In this document: piece by piece, positions 21,684 to 32,600 of the stretch
Layout of the letters: each line of letters begins with the position of its first letter
How positions within the stretch are numbered: position 1 is the stretch's first letter
Position numbers and translations under genes: made by a program
NCBI GenBank assembly: GCA_946811185.2
Contig: OX328098.1
Coordinates: 41,975,650-42,039,649 of the forward strand
Direction of reading: 5' to 3'
DNA from: Hippopus hippopus
Taxonomy: Eukaryota; Mollusca; Bivalvia; Cardiida; Cardiidae
Length of the DNA: 64,000 nt
Notes under the pieces: generated by a model
Databases searched by the model: none
Told to the model about the DNA's origin: nothing
Seen by the model: only the letters and a program-made list of their open reading frames with translations

Positions 21684-23520
21684 TGCAACAAACATGTTTA
21701 CCAAGTCTCAAGTCAATTTGACTTGAGGTGACAAAGTTCCATTCCAGACAAGCAAGAAATACTGTAAAAATGAAGATCAAAGTGGAATTACTCGAAATCC
21801 GCACTAGGTAGAGTTATTGTTCTTGCGCACTGTACTCCGTAATATTGCAACAAACATGCATACCAAGTTTCAAGTCACTCTGACTTGAGATGACAAAGTT
21901 ATATTCTGGACAAGCAGAAAATGCTATAAAAATGACGATCAAAGGGAAATAACTCAGACAGCATGAGATAGAGTTATGGTTCTTTCGCACTGCACTCCGT
22001 ATTATTGCAACAAACACACGTCAAGTTTCAAGTCAATCGGACTGGAGATTACAAAGTTATGCTCCGGACAAGCAGAAAATGCTGTAAAAAATGACTATCA
22101 AAGGGAAATAACTCAAGATAGCATGAGATAGAGTTATGGTTCTTTTGCACTGCACTCCATATTATTGCAACAAACACAAATACCAAGTTTCAAGTCAATC
22201 GAACTGGAGATGACAAAGTTATATTCCAGACAAGCAGAAAATGCTGAAAAAATGACGATCAAAGGGAAATAACTCAAAGACAGCACGAGGTAGAGTTATG
22301 GTTCTTTTGCAATGCACTCTGCATTATTGCAACAAACACACATGCCAAGTTTCAAGTCGATCAGACTGGAGATGACAAAGTTATGCTCCGGACAAGCAGA
22401 AAATGCTGTAAAAATGACAAAGGGAAATACCTCAAAGACAGCACAAGGTAGAGTTATGGTTCTTTCGCACTGCACTCTGTATTATTGCAACAAACACATA
22501 TACCAAGTTTCAAGTCAATCGGACTGGAGATGACAAAGTTATATTCCGGACAAGCAGAAAATGCTGTAAAAATGACGATCAAAGAGAAATAACTCAAAGA
22601 CAGCACGAGGTAGAGTTATGGTTCTTTCGCACTGCACTCCGTATTATTGCAACAAACACACATGCCAAGTTTCAAGTCAATCGGACTGGAGATGACAAAG
22701 TTATGCTCCGGACAAGCAGAAAATGCTGTAAAAATGACGATCAAAGGGAAATATCTCAAAGACAGCACGAGGTAGAGTTATGCTTCTTTTGCACTGCACT
22801 CTGTATTATTGCAACTAACACACATGTTAAGTTTCAAGTCAGTCGGACTGGAGATGACAAAATTATGCTCCGGACAAGCAGAAAATGCTGTAAAAATGAC
22901 AAAGGGAAATACCTCAAAGACAGCACAAGGTAGAGTTATGGTTCTTTCGCACTGCACTCCGTATTATTGCAACAAACACACATGCCAAGTTTCAAGTCAA
23001 TCGGACTGGAGATGACAAAGTTATGCTCCGGACAAGCAGAAAATGCTGTAAAAATGACGATCAAAGGGAAATATCTCAAAGACAGCACGAGGTAGAGTTA
23101 TGCTTCTTTTGCACTGCACTCCGTATTATTGCAACTAACACACATGTTAAGTTTCAAGTCAGTCGGACTGGAGATGACAAAATTATGCTCCGGACAAGCA
23201 GAAAATGCTGTAAAAATGACAATCAAAGGGAAATAACTCAAAGACAGCACGAGGTAGAGTTATGCTTCTTTTGCACTGCACTCCGTATTATTGCAACAAA
23301 CACACATGCCAAGTTTCAAGTCAATCGGACTGGAGATAACAAAGTTATGCTCCGGACAAGCAGAAAATGCTGTAAAAATGACGATCAAAGGGAAATAACT
23401 CATAGACAGCACGAGGTAGAGTTATGCTTCTTTTGCACTGCACTCCGTATTATTGCAACAAACACACATGCCAAGTTTCAAGTCAATCGGACTGGAGATG
23501 ACAAAGTTATGCTCTGGACA
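21684..23520 (+). repeat. Tandem array, 162-bp unit, about 11.5 copies
   Basis: The string GCAACAAAC (or GCAACTAAC) recurs at 21684, 21846, 22007, 22167, 22329, 22487, 22649, 22811, 22969, 23131, 23293 and 23455. Spacings are 158-162 bp; the 158-bp units lack a GATC that the others have. An open frame of up to 179 codons through the array is a by-product of the period (162 = 3 x 54). Confidence 0.95.
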
Positions 23521-23567
23521 AAAACTGGACGCCGCCTGCCAAAGCCATGGGTGATCCCATAATACGT

Positions 23568-23582
23568 CCCGTCTTCGACGGG
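23568..23582. repeat. Internal copy of the terminal hairpin
   Basis: CCCGTC-TTC-GACGGG, preceded by 'gggtgatcccataatacg', repeats the right end of the element 674 bp upstream of its outer copy. It suggests a buried element end. Confidence 0.85.
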
Positions 23583-23590
23583 CGTATAAT

Positions 23591-24200
23591 AACTCAAAAA
23601 TTAAGCAAGCAAGAGTTATGATTCATTTGTACTGCACTCCCCCTTAATGAGATCTATCCACCAATGAAGTTTCATAACCGTAGCTAGCATAGTTTTGAAG
23701 ATATGCTTTGGACAAAATTCAAGTATGAATATAAACAAAGGGAAATAACTCAAAAATTAAGAAAGCAAGAGTTATGATTCCTGTGCACTGCACTCCCCCT
23801 TGATAAGATCTATCCACCCATGAAGTTTCATAACCGTAGCTAGCATAGTTTTGAAGATATGCTTTGGACAAAATTCAAGTATGAAAAACAACAAAGGGCA
23901 ATAACTCAAAAATTAAGGAAGCAAGAGTTATGATTCCTGTGCACTGCACTCCCCCTTGATGAGATCTATCCACCCATGAAGTTTCATAACCGTAGCTAGT
24001 ATAGTTTTGGAGATATGCTCCGGACAAAATTCAAGTATGAAAAACAACAAAGGGCAATAACTCAAAAATTAAGAAAGCAAGAGTTATGATATCTGTGCAC
24101 TGCACTCCGCCTTGATGAGATCTATCCACCCATGAAATTTCATAACCGTAGCTAGCATAGTTTTGGAGGTATGCTCCAGACAAAGAATGGGGACGCCGCC
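23591..24200 (+). repeat. Tandem array, 156-bp unit, about 4 copies
   Basis: AACTCAAAAATTAAG recurs at 23591, 23747, 23903 and 24059, exactly 156 bp apart. The units share 'ggaaataactcaaa', 'tgcactgcactcc' and 'atgctccggacaa' with the 162-bp array, so the two arrays are diverged relatives. Confidence 0.93.
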
Positions 24201-24241
24201 TGCCCGTCCGCCCGCCCGCCACGGGTGATCCCATAATACGT

Positions 24242-24256
24242 CCCGTCTTCGACGGG
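24242..24256. other. Terminal hairpin of the satellite element
   Basis: A 6-bp stem (CCCGTC/GACGGG) with a TTC loop, 5 bp inside the right junction with the host MITE. Confidence 0.75.
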
Positions 24257-24261
24257 CGTAT

Positions 24262-24410
24262 AAAAAGGAGAAAATGCTGGTAACCAGCATTTTCTCCTTT
24301 TCCCACAATGTTTTATGCCCTTACAAAGCCAAATTCCATAATGTGAACTATACTTAATTTTTCGTCAGCAACTTCTTTTGGTTTAAACCTTTGTCGTCTC
24401 ATAAGGTGCT
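24262..24410. repeat. TTAA hairpin MITE, right half (interrupted)
   Basis: Resumes with 'aaaggagaaaatgctggta' and its complement, then family flank. The far end is diverged. Confidence 0.85.
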
Positions 24411-24499
24411 AACTTGCCAAAGAAAAAAAATACATGTACATGTAGGTACATGTAGATTACCAGTGGAATAGAGTTCAAATTCTATCTCAAGCATAAACA

Positions 24500-24721
24500 T
24501 TTAACATTTACAACACAATCCCGAGTTTTAACGACTCTGAGAAGTACGCCTTTTGAAAACATTGTGGGAAAAGGAGAAAAACCAGCATTTTCTCCTTTTC
24601 CCCCAGTGTTTTCTAGACTATCCTGATACAAATCCCATCATTTGTGCCATATAAATTTTGTCATCTGTAAGTGCTTTCAAATTGGACCTGTCTAAAATAT
24701 TGTCGTTTGGGAAAGAGTTAA
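24500..24721. mobile_element. TTAA hairpin MITE
   Basis: Left end diverged; right end 'gtcgtttgggaaagagttaa'. The stem keeps both arms but lost part of the apex ('ggagaaaaaccagcattttc'). Confidence 0.85.
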
Positions 24722-24968
24722 CCACAAACAGACGACATTTTTTTCCACTTAGCAGTAGACCACACTTTGAAAAATTGCAACAAAAGGGACAGAAGAGAAA
24801 AAGACAAGATTGCTTGCAGTGTCTCCTAATTCAACAGACTTTTTAGGTTAGTTCTCCAATTACTCAAATGGTCTAATGTGAAATTGTATTGATGCATCAT
24901 AACCTGTAATTCAAGCTGATTATCCAGTTTTACAGGAATGTCGTCTGCTGCATGTTTGTGGTGAAAAA

Positions 24969-25200
24969 GAGTTAATTCCTAACCAGATGGCAATATTTTG
25001 GACTTGTCCAAATTGAAAGTATTTGTAGACCCTAATTTAAATGTGGCTGAAATGATGAGATTTGTTTTTTAAATGGGTGTAAAAAACATTGTGGGAAAAG
25101 AAGAAAATGCTGTTTACCAGCATTTTCTTCTTTTCCCATTATGTTTTCAAAAGCCCTCTTCCTAAAGGTCATCGGGGTTGTGTGAAAAAAAGAGTTGAAT
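24969..25200. mobile_element. TTAA hairpin MITE (reverse), paired stem change
   Basis: The stem reads 'ggaaaagaagaaaatgctg' on the left and 'cagcattttcttcttttcc' on the right. The usual AAGGAG/CTCCTT is changed on both arms to AAGAAG/CTTCTT, so pairing is kept. Confidence 0.88.
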
Positions 25201-25392
25201 TACGTCATTTAACGTATTAATTTAAAGACGTAATAAAATCCCATAATACCTCAACACCCCAACCCAAAGACCCTAACCATTGAGTGCAAAGCAAAACTAA
25301 ATCTGTATCTTCTTATTCTGACATACATGTGCTTTGTTCTCAAATAACTAAGTTTGTCTTTTTTTTTGACTGTTGAAAAGTATACTTTTAAT

Positions 25393-25500
25393 CATTTACT
25401 ACACAATCCCAGTTTTAATTTCCCTAAAGAAGCGGACCTCTGAACACACTGTGGGAAAAGGGAAAAATGAAAACAGGTTTAGAGGCTGATGTCTGTTAGG
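25393..25500. repeat. TTAA hairpin MITE, left half only
   Basis: 'catttactacacaatcccag' to 'actgtgggaaaagggaaaaa', then the family match ends. Confidence 0.7.
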
Positions 25501-25631
25501 TAGATGATTAATCCTTTTAGCATCAAAGGCAAGTTGCTATTACAGAAGGTGTAGATCTAGATCAGACTGCCAGAGGTATGACTGATGAAAAATGAAAGGG
25601 GAGAAGAATGTCTTTAAACCCCCCCCCCCCT

Positions 25632-25860
25632 TTAACTCTTTACCACACAATCCAGACTTTTATCGACCCTGAAGAAAAAAGCTTTTGAAAATATTGTGGG
25701 AAAAAGAGAAAATGCTGGTAACCAGCATTTTCTCCTTTTCCCACAATGTTTTCTACCCTTCCAAAAATAAGCTTCAAATTTTGAGTCACACTTAATTTGA
25801 CGTCTGCAAATGCTTTCGCTTTGGACTAGTCTTAAATTTTGTCGTTTGGTAAAGAGTTAA
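25632..25860. mobile_element. TTAA hairpin MITE, full copy
   Basis: TTAACTCTTTACCACACAAT to 'gtcgtttggtaaagagttaa', 229 bp. Inserted beside a poly-C run. Stem and termini are intact. Confidence 0.92.
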
Positions 25861-25919
25861 ACACATACACTTCAGTTAATACATAATTTCCATGAGGATC
25901 CTTCTGAGCTGGGGTAGCT

Positions 25920-26148
25920 TTAACTCTTTACCACACGAGAAAATTTTAGACTGGTACAAATTGAAAGCATTTGCAGATGACAAAATAAAGGTGACTGAAA
26001 AATTAAAATTTGGTTTGGGAAGAGTAGAAAACACTGTGGGAAAAGGAGAAAATGCTGGTTACCAGCATTTTCTCCTTTTCCCACAATGTTTTCCAAAGGC
26101 TTCTTTCTCAGGGGCGTCAAAAGTAGGGATTGTGTGGTAAAGGGTTAA
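25920..26148. mobile_element. TTAA hairpin MITE, full copy (reverse)
   Basis: TTAACTCTTTACCACACGAG to 'ttgtgtggtaaagggttaa', 229 bp, in the opposite orientation to its neighbour at 25632. The central palindrome is perfect over more than 50 bp. Confidence 0.93.
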
Positions 26149-26164
26149 ATTGTGGTTTTTGACT

Positions 26165-26383
26165 TTAACCCTTTACAAAACAATCCTTATTTCTAACAAC
26201 CCTGAGCTTTTTGAAAACATTGTGGGAAAAGGAGAAATGCTTGTAACTAGCATTTTCTCCTTTTCCCACCACATTTTCTACCATTTCACAGACTAATTTC
26301 ATGGTATGAGCAACCTTTAACCTGTCATCTGCAAACACTTTCAATTAGGACAAGTACAAAATTTTGCCATCTGGTAATGAGTA
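26165..26383. mobile_element. TTAA hairpin MITE
   Basis: TTAACCCTTTACAAAACAAT at the left; the right end is worn ('catctggtaatgagta'). Confidence 0.85.
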
Positions 26384-26394
26384 TGGAGGAAAAT

Positions 26395-26460
26395 CACAAC
26401 TCTGGATACATCTATGTGCAATCTGATCATGGTTCTACACTGTCCCACATTTTATCAGAT
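26395..26460. repeat. AGACTGCACA repeat fragment
   Basis: 'gtgcaatctgatcatggttc' and 'tacactgtcc' recall one arm of that family. Confidence 0.4.
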
Positions 26461-26776
26461 ATTCTGAAAAGAAGTGTTTGAATTAAACGATCTGTGTTGT
26501 TTTTACCACCCAATTATTTCGGTTACATTTACAGTTCAAGGCAATATTGTACATGTATATTGAATCACAACAGCATAAAATGTATACATTATAATGAGAA
26601 AGATAAATGTAATACAGAAAATATGTAATATAAAATGACATACAGTATACACACAATACATGGGCGTCATATTTATGTAAGTGTAAATGACCAGTACCTT
26701 TTTGCTTAAAATCATAGCAATGAGCAATGACAGTCATATCATATATAAGTTATTTAAATGCCCAGTACCTTTTTGT

Positions 26777-26980
26777 TTAACCCTTTACCACACAATCACG
26801 ACTTCTAACAACCCTGAGAAAGAAGCCTTTTGAAAACATTGGCAACCAGCATTTTCTCCTTTTCCCGCAATGTTTTCCATTCTCTCCAGTACAACTTTCA
26901 ATTTCTGAGTCATATTCATTTTTTCGCCTGCAAATACTTTGACTTTGGATTTGTCTTAAATTTCCTCACTTGGTAAAGGC
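26777..26980. mobile_element. TTAA hairpin MITE (internal deletion)
   Basis: TTAACCCTTTACCACACAAT at the left, but the left stem arm is missing: 'ttgaaaacattggcaaccag' joins directly to the right arm. Confidence 0.85.
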
Positions 26981-27210
26981 TTTACTCTTTACCACACAAT
27001 CACGAGTTTTAACGACCCCAACGATACAGCCTTTTGAAAACATTGTGGGAAAAGGAGAAAATGCTGGTAACCAGCATTTTCTCCTTTTTCCCACAATGTT
27101 CTCTACCCTATCAAAGACAGAATCATTCATTTTAGCAGCACTGAATTTGTGGTCTGCAAATGGTTTCAATTTGGTCCAGTTCAAACTTACCTCATTTGGT
27201 AAAGAGATAA
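26981..27210. mobile_element. TTAA hairpin MITE, full copy
   Basis: 'tttactctttaccacacaat' to 'tcatttggtaaagagataa', head to tail with the preceding copy and with no spacer. Confidence 0.9.
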
Positions 27211-27339
27211 AATTATACAATGACCATGGCCTCTACTTTCTCCATATCCCCAACAACGAATTGTTGATTCTTTAAAACTCAAAGAAACTGCAAACTGCAG
27301 TCACGACAATTCAAAACTGGTACAAAATTACAAATGAGC

Positions 27340-27645
27340 TATAATTCTCTAATAAGGTAAAGGAGAAAAGGGTGGTTACCAGTATTTTCTCCTTTTCCAC
27401 AATGTTTTTTTTAATCAAAGGCCCTCCTCCTGAAGATTGTTAACACTTTTCTAAGCGACTAATTTTAGAATCTTTCAATTTCAAAACATCTAGAGAGGAC
27501 ATATACAGCACTGGTACAAATGAGATTAAGCTCTCCGATAGGTTAGAAAATACTGTGGGAAAAGGAGAAAATGCTGGTTACCAATTTTTTCAAAAGGCTT
27601 CTTTCACAGGGTTGTGAAAACCCAGGATTGTTTAGTATAGGGTTA
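27340..27645. repeat. Two partial TTAA hairpin MITEs
   Basis: A stem at 27358-27400 ('ggtggttaccagtattttct') and a second at 27546-27590, each with family flank ('ggcttctttcacagggtt', 'gtttagtatagggtta'). Confidence 0.7.
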
Positions 27646-28275
27646 AAACACATGATACTATGGAGCAGAGATAAGCATCAGATCTGAAGTATTCCTCAAA
27701 CAGTGTCAATGAACCAAATGCTATTAACGACCTATATCACAAATTTTTCTAATGGAAAGATTTTTTCAAAACTTTCCACATACAAAGCTCATCATCTCTC
27801 TAGGAGATTACATGAAAAAAAGATAGGGGTCACAGTGCTCGTTTATGTGAAATTTGCCTTTGAAAAAAGTATATACAGTTCCAAAATTCAGCTTATATTG
27901 GATTTAAAACGCTTTTCTTTAATTGTCAGTTAAACAGGAAAATTATCCAAAGAATATACAAATATACAGCATTTTAATGAAAATTAAATTTAGTTTTGCA
28001 CGCAAAATATATAAAAGCCTGGTTTTAAGCATGGAAAATGTACAAATATGCATGTTATTTATAGACGATTGAGTTAATAAGGGAGATAACTTGACCAAAT
28101 TAAGGGCTAATCTTTGATAAATACGTACTTTTTAACGGACAGATTTTTCTTAAAATTTGTACACTTATAGTATTTATAATTCTAACAATAAAAATGGCAC
28201 CTATTCATACTTATTTTATCAGAAAACAGTGATGAAGGTCACTGTGGAAGTTAATTTTTTCAAGCAAAAAAATAG
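27646..28275. other. No recognisable feature
   Basis: AT-rich sequence with one 76-codon frame lacking any domain. Confidence 0.4.
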
Positions 28276-28279
28276 GATA

Positions 28280-29160
28280 AAAGCTCAGCAGACAGAGGAA
28301 AAGGAGAAATTGCTTATTGAGGGTGATTTTTCATTTTCCCACAATATTTTTGAAAGCGGAAACAGCTTTATTTCAACAGCTTTAAATTTCCTGCTTTTGT
28401 TTGCTTATTTGGTGTGTAACGCAGTGTCAACAGTATTTTAATTATTTCAGTGACAGTTCACAGATCCATTTTTTTTCTCTTTACTAATACGACCTGAAGA
28501 AAGAGCTACTTGTTTCAGTCCACCAATAGTACATGTATTATCATATGTGCAAAAAATACATAGGTGCACTTTTCACTATCCAGGACAAAAACACATGCGC
28601 AGTATGGATGCGCACAAACAAATGTGATATACGTCATTAAGCAAAAGTTACATGAATGAATATACAATACAATGTATACTGAACAATTATTGCAAGAAAA
28701 AAATAAGCTATTGCATACAACCCTATTTACACCTCTAGATTTTTTCTTTACCATGGGTAGATGAGAAATGAGAAAATGCTGGTAACCAGCATTTTCTTCT
28801 TATCCCACAATGTTTTCATTATTCAAAGGCCTTCCTCCTGAGGATTATTAAAACATCGAATACTTTAATAAAGAGATAAGGAAACATCAGATCCTGGAAC
28901 TTTCTCAATAAAAAGTACCAATGAAATATACCTGTACTATAGATCATCAGTTATGTGATTAAATATACCATACAATGAATATTGAATAATTATCATGACA
29001 ATAAATACCTCTGGATGTTTTTACAAAAGGTAGAAAAAAATTGTGGGAAAAAGAGAAAATGCTTTTAGGCAGCATTCTCTCTTTTTCCCGCAATTTTTTC
29101 AACACTTGTTTTTCCTCAGGGTCATCAAAACTTGGGACTGAGTGTAACAGGGATAATTAT
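28280..29160. repeat. Three diverged TTAA hairpin MITE copies
   Basis: Stems at about 28296-28350, 28768-28815 and 29040-29095. In the third, both arms carry the same change (AAAAAGAGA on the left, TCTCTTTTT on the right). Between them is AT-rich sequence with nothing recognisable. Confidence 0.7.
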
Positions 29161-29274
29161 GAAAGAGATTCAAAGAATATTAACAAAAAAAAAAAAAACA
29201 CACACAGAGTTTTTCCCTGAAATACTTTATGGATACTGGCATTTAAATTACCGATTACAATGCTAAGTCATAAC

Positions 29275-29475
29275 TTAACCCTTTATCAATCAGTACCTAG
29301 TTTTAACGACTCTGAGGAAAAAGACTTTTGAAAAGGAGCGAATACTGGTTACAAGCATCTTCTCCTTTTCCAACAATGTTTTCAAATCTCATCATTTGAA
29401 ACAAGTTATTTTGTTGTCTGCAAATGCTTCTGATTTGAACCTGTCTAAAATATTGTTGTGTGGCACAAGGTAAAA
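29275..29475. mobile_element. TTAA hairpin MITE beside stomatin stop codon
   Basis: TTAACCCTTTATCAATCAGT to 'tgttgtgtggcacaaggtaa'. It ends about 19 bp past the stomatin stop (which is read on the minus strand), so it probably lies in the 3' untranslated region. Confidence 0.85.
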
Positions 29476-29493
29476 TAAAAAAAATGGAACTAT

Positions 29494-29685
29494 TTATTCC
29501 CTGGGCTTGAATGACTGTAAAAAGTCAAGAGGAAGAGGGAAAATAATAGTGGAGTTCTTCTCAGCAGAAATTGTGTTGAGAGTCTGTAGGTATCTGAGTT
29601 GCATAGCTGCCGGTGACTCAGTCATCACATCAGCTGCTTCTTTCAGTGCTCTCGAAGCTTTTTGCTCTCCTTCAGCAGCAATCAC
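29494..29685 (-). CDS. STOM: Stomatin exon 8 (last)
   Basis: Acceptor 'cattacaccag' then GTG ATT GCT. Encodes [14 protein letters not shown] to SFKPRE and TAA. The stop overlaps an AATAAA string on the minus strand (29493-29498). Confidence 0.93.
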   Translation of the reverse strand: MIAAEGEQKASRALKEAADVMTESPAAMQLRYLQTLNTISAEKNSTIIFPLPLDFLQSFKPRE

Positions 29686-32600
29686 CTGGTGTAATGAAAA
29701 TAACCAAGGTTGTCACAATTATTGAACAGCTAAACAAAACATGTATCTTAACTTTCTAGCAGACGACAATATTTTAGACTCTTCCATGCTGAAAGTATTT
29801 GCAGATGACAAATTAAATGGGGCACAAATTACAGGATTTTGTTGAAAGGGTAGAAAACATTGTGCGGAAAATGAGAAAATGCTGGTTACCAGCATTTTTT
29901 TCTTTTCCAAAATTGTTTTCAAAAGCCTTTTGCATGGGACTGTTTGGTTTGGGGTTAATGTAGAGAATATGAAGAAAACAGTGACAACAGTGACAAAAGA
30001 CAGAATTATCCTTGTTTATTACCATCATGTCACCAATATAATTATTGTCTTCATGTTCTCCAAAGTGTCTCTAGGTAGGAAAGATTTTTGTTAGGTGGTT
30101 AACTCTTTTTATGACATTATTTCAGTCATGTCATGGCAGCCAGTGACATCTATTCTATGCCCTCCTTGAGTTACTTTTTCCAACGCTTTGCACAACACAG
30201 CCCACTGGCTGCTTTCCCAGATTAACATGTGCAAAACAATGCTATGCAGTAGATAAATGAATTAATTATATCACACAGAGTATCAAAAGTCATCAAAAAT
30301 AATTTTGCCGAGCTTGATTTAGAAGTCCACTCCTTGAAAACAAGCCATTTATGCTACCAACAGAGCCGTTAGGCTTGACAAGTGGATATGAAAATTAAAT
30401 CTGAACCAGATTTCAACATTTCAGATTGGTTGATAATTGAAAGCATTTACAGACAACAAATCAGATGTGACTCTGACAATCTGTCTTTGAAATTGTAGAA
30501 TACATTGTCGGAAAAGGACAAAAGACGAGTTACTAGAATTTTCTCCTTTTTCCACGATGGTTTGAGAACCCATTTTCCTCAGGATCCTTAACACAGGGGA
30601 TTTTTTGATACAGGATTAATCTACATTTTTGTTTGGTAAACATGACCCAGACGTTTGAAGGCTTTTTTTTGTAAAACCATTGGTTAGTAACTTAGTAAAG
30701 ATCTAAGACCACACTGCACATTATGTTCAAAGCCAGATCTTTATTCGCACTTTCAGCAAAAGAGCCTGCAGTTGTCCTAACTGAGAGTTAACATGTAAAA
30801 CAGAGTTCAATGGAAAGTAAAAGCCATAAAATAGATATTTTTGCCAAGCATACCTTTGCCCGAGCCTCTCTGTTAGCTTCAGCTTCAGCTGCCATTGCCC
30901 TTTGTAACTGGGCTGGGAGCCGAACATCAGTTCTATTGAAAACAAAATTCCAAAAAGGAATTAATTATTATTACCCTTTTTTGGAATGCTATACATACAA
31001 GAATATCAGAATCCGATTTACCCATTCTTTTAATTTTCAGACAAAGAGAATGCAAATCGGCTGCTATGTAAGTTTAGAGAGCAGACATGTTGTTAGATGT
31101 GAATATTTTAAAATTTGTACTAGAGAGAGGTTTTTAATGCAATCCACTGCAAGATAATCTTTATTAAATGGTGCCTTTTAGTTTCATTATTGTATCAGCT
31201 CATTTATCTACGTGTTTTCTGAGTTTCTTTTTGTGTCTATAATTTTTTCTCTCTGTATGGTTGTAAAATTTGGGTTGCGTGTCTTCAGAGGATAACTCAA
31301 AATCTAAGAGAAACTTTCTAAACAGTGGGTAATCTCTGCCTCTACCACAATTTTTCTGACTTTTCCTTTTGCTATGCTCTTTGTATGTGCCTCCATTTTC
31401 CAAAAGTGCTTTTCAGTATTAGGTGTACATGTATTTTTAAAATCATAAGTTGAAAAAAATAAACAACTTACATTTCTACTCTTTCAACGTCAACACCCCA
31501 GGGATCTGTAGCTTCATCAAGCATATGCTAAAAAGTAGGTATAAATGGGTTATACAAAAGAAAGCCACTACACAAAGTACATTGTATGGTACTTTTCAGG
31601 GCCTGACATTAACTTTTAGGCGTGGAGTTCAGCTACCATCCTTTAGCAAAATTTGGGACACCTCAAGCTCAAAAATGCTGAATTCCTAGATATCCCTTCC
31701 AAAATCATAACAGGGATCCCAGGACACTGTAAACCTGTGTCAACCCTTGTACTATCATGTTGTATTTCAGAGGATTTCAAGATTTCTAAGCAGAACTTTG
31801 ATTTTGTATGTAGAACAGTTTTACCCCCCTTCAGAGTCATATTTTGTCTTTCATAGAAATTAGCAGTCAGGCCAATAGCTACTATCAGACAATAAGTTAT
31901 AATTGTGGAAGCATTCATAAAATACTGCACTGAATAAAAGACAGTTTTCTACAGATGATAATGTGACCAAATGTCCTTTCTATCATGTCTGAGCTGCATA
32001 TTAACACTTTAAAATACAACAAAAATTTTAGACTGGCCCAAATTGAAAGCATTTGGCAGATGACCGATTGCAGATTGCAGATGCATCTCAAATGATGGAT
32101 AATTCTTTTAAAAAGTAGAAAACTTTGTGGGGGAGAAAAAGGCAAATGCTGGTTACCATCATTTTATCCTTTTCCCACAATGTTTCCAAAGGGCTTTTTC
32201 CACAGGGTCGTTCAAACTAAAAGATTGTTTGGTAAAGGGTTAAGGACATTGATCAGTCGTTCTTATATCTTAGCCATCTCAGATAAAGAAAAGAAGCTTT
32301 TGACGAAATACAGCTAAACACATGTGCAGAATACAATACAAATCAAATGTGCATCAAATGATGAGATTTGTCTTTGGACCAGTGGAAAACATCATAGAAA
32401 AAGGAGAAAATATGGATAACCAGCATTTTCTCTTCTTCCAGCAATGTTTTTAGAAGCTCTCTGCGTCAGACTCTTACAAACACTAGACCTTTTGATAAAG
32501 GTTTTAGATGTACCTTCATCTTCTCATTGATTGCCTCTCTCTGAGCAAGGATTTCAGTCATGTTGTAGGTCCCCAGCACATTACGTAAAGTAGTAGCGCC

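Larger units (their letters stand above)
21603..24261. mobile_element. Satellite-bearing pearl/Helentron-like element
   Basis: The insertion splits a hairpin MITE. ATACGCCCGTC at 21626-21636 is the reverse complement of GACGGGCGTAT at 24251-24261, giving subterminal inverted repeats. CCCGTC-TTC-GACGGG (24242-24256) forms a hairpin at the right end. The body is two tandem arrays (about 162-bp and 156-bp units). Nonautonomous Helentrons, including the bivalve 'pearl' elements, combine subterminal inverted repeats, a 3' hairpin and internal tandem units of about 160 bp; the assignment rests on that likeness. No Rep/helicase coding is present. Confidence 0.65.

Noticed and set aside
22312..23562. 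Open frames of 68-179 codons across the tandem array
   Set aside because: The 162-bp unit is divisible by three, so any unit lacking a stop stays open in tandem. The repeated RTSRKCCKND pattern is the satellite itself.
21684..24200. CRISPR-like spaced repeats
   Set aside because: The whole 156-162-bp unit is conserved, with no unique spacers, and the setting is a eukaryotic genome.
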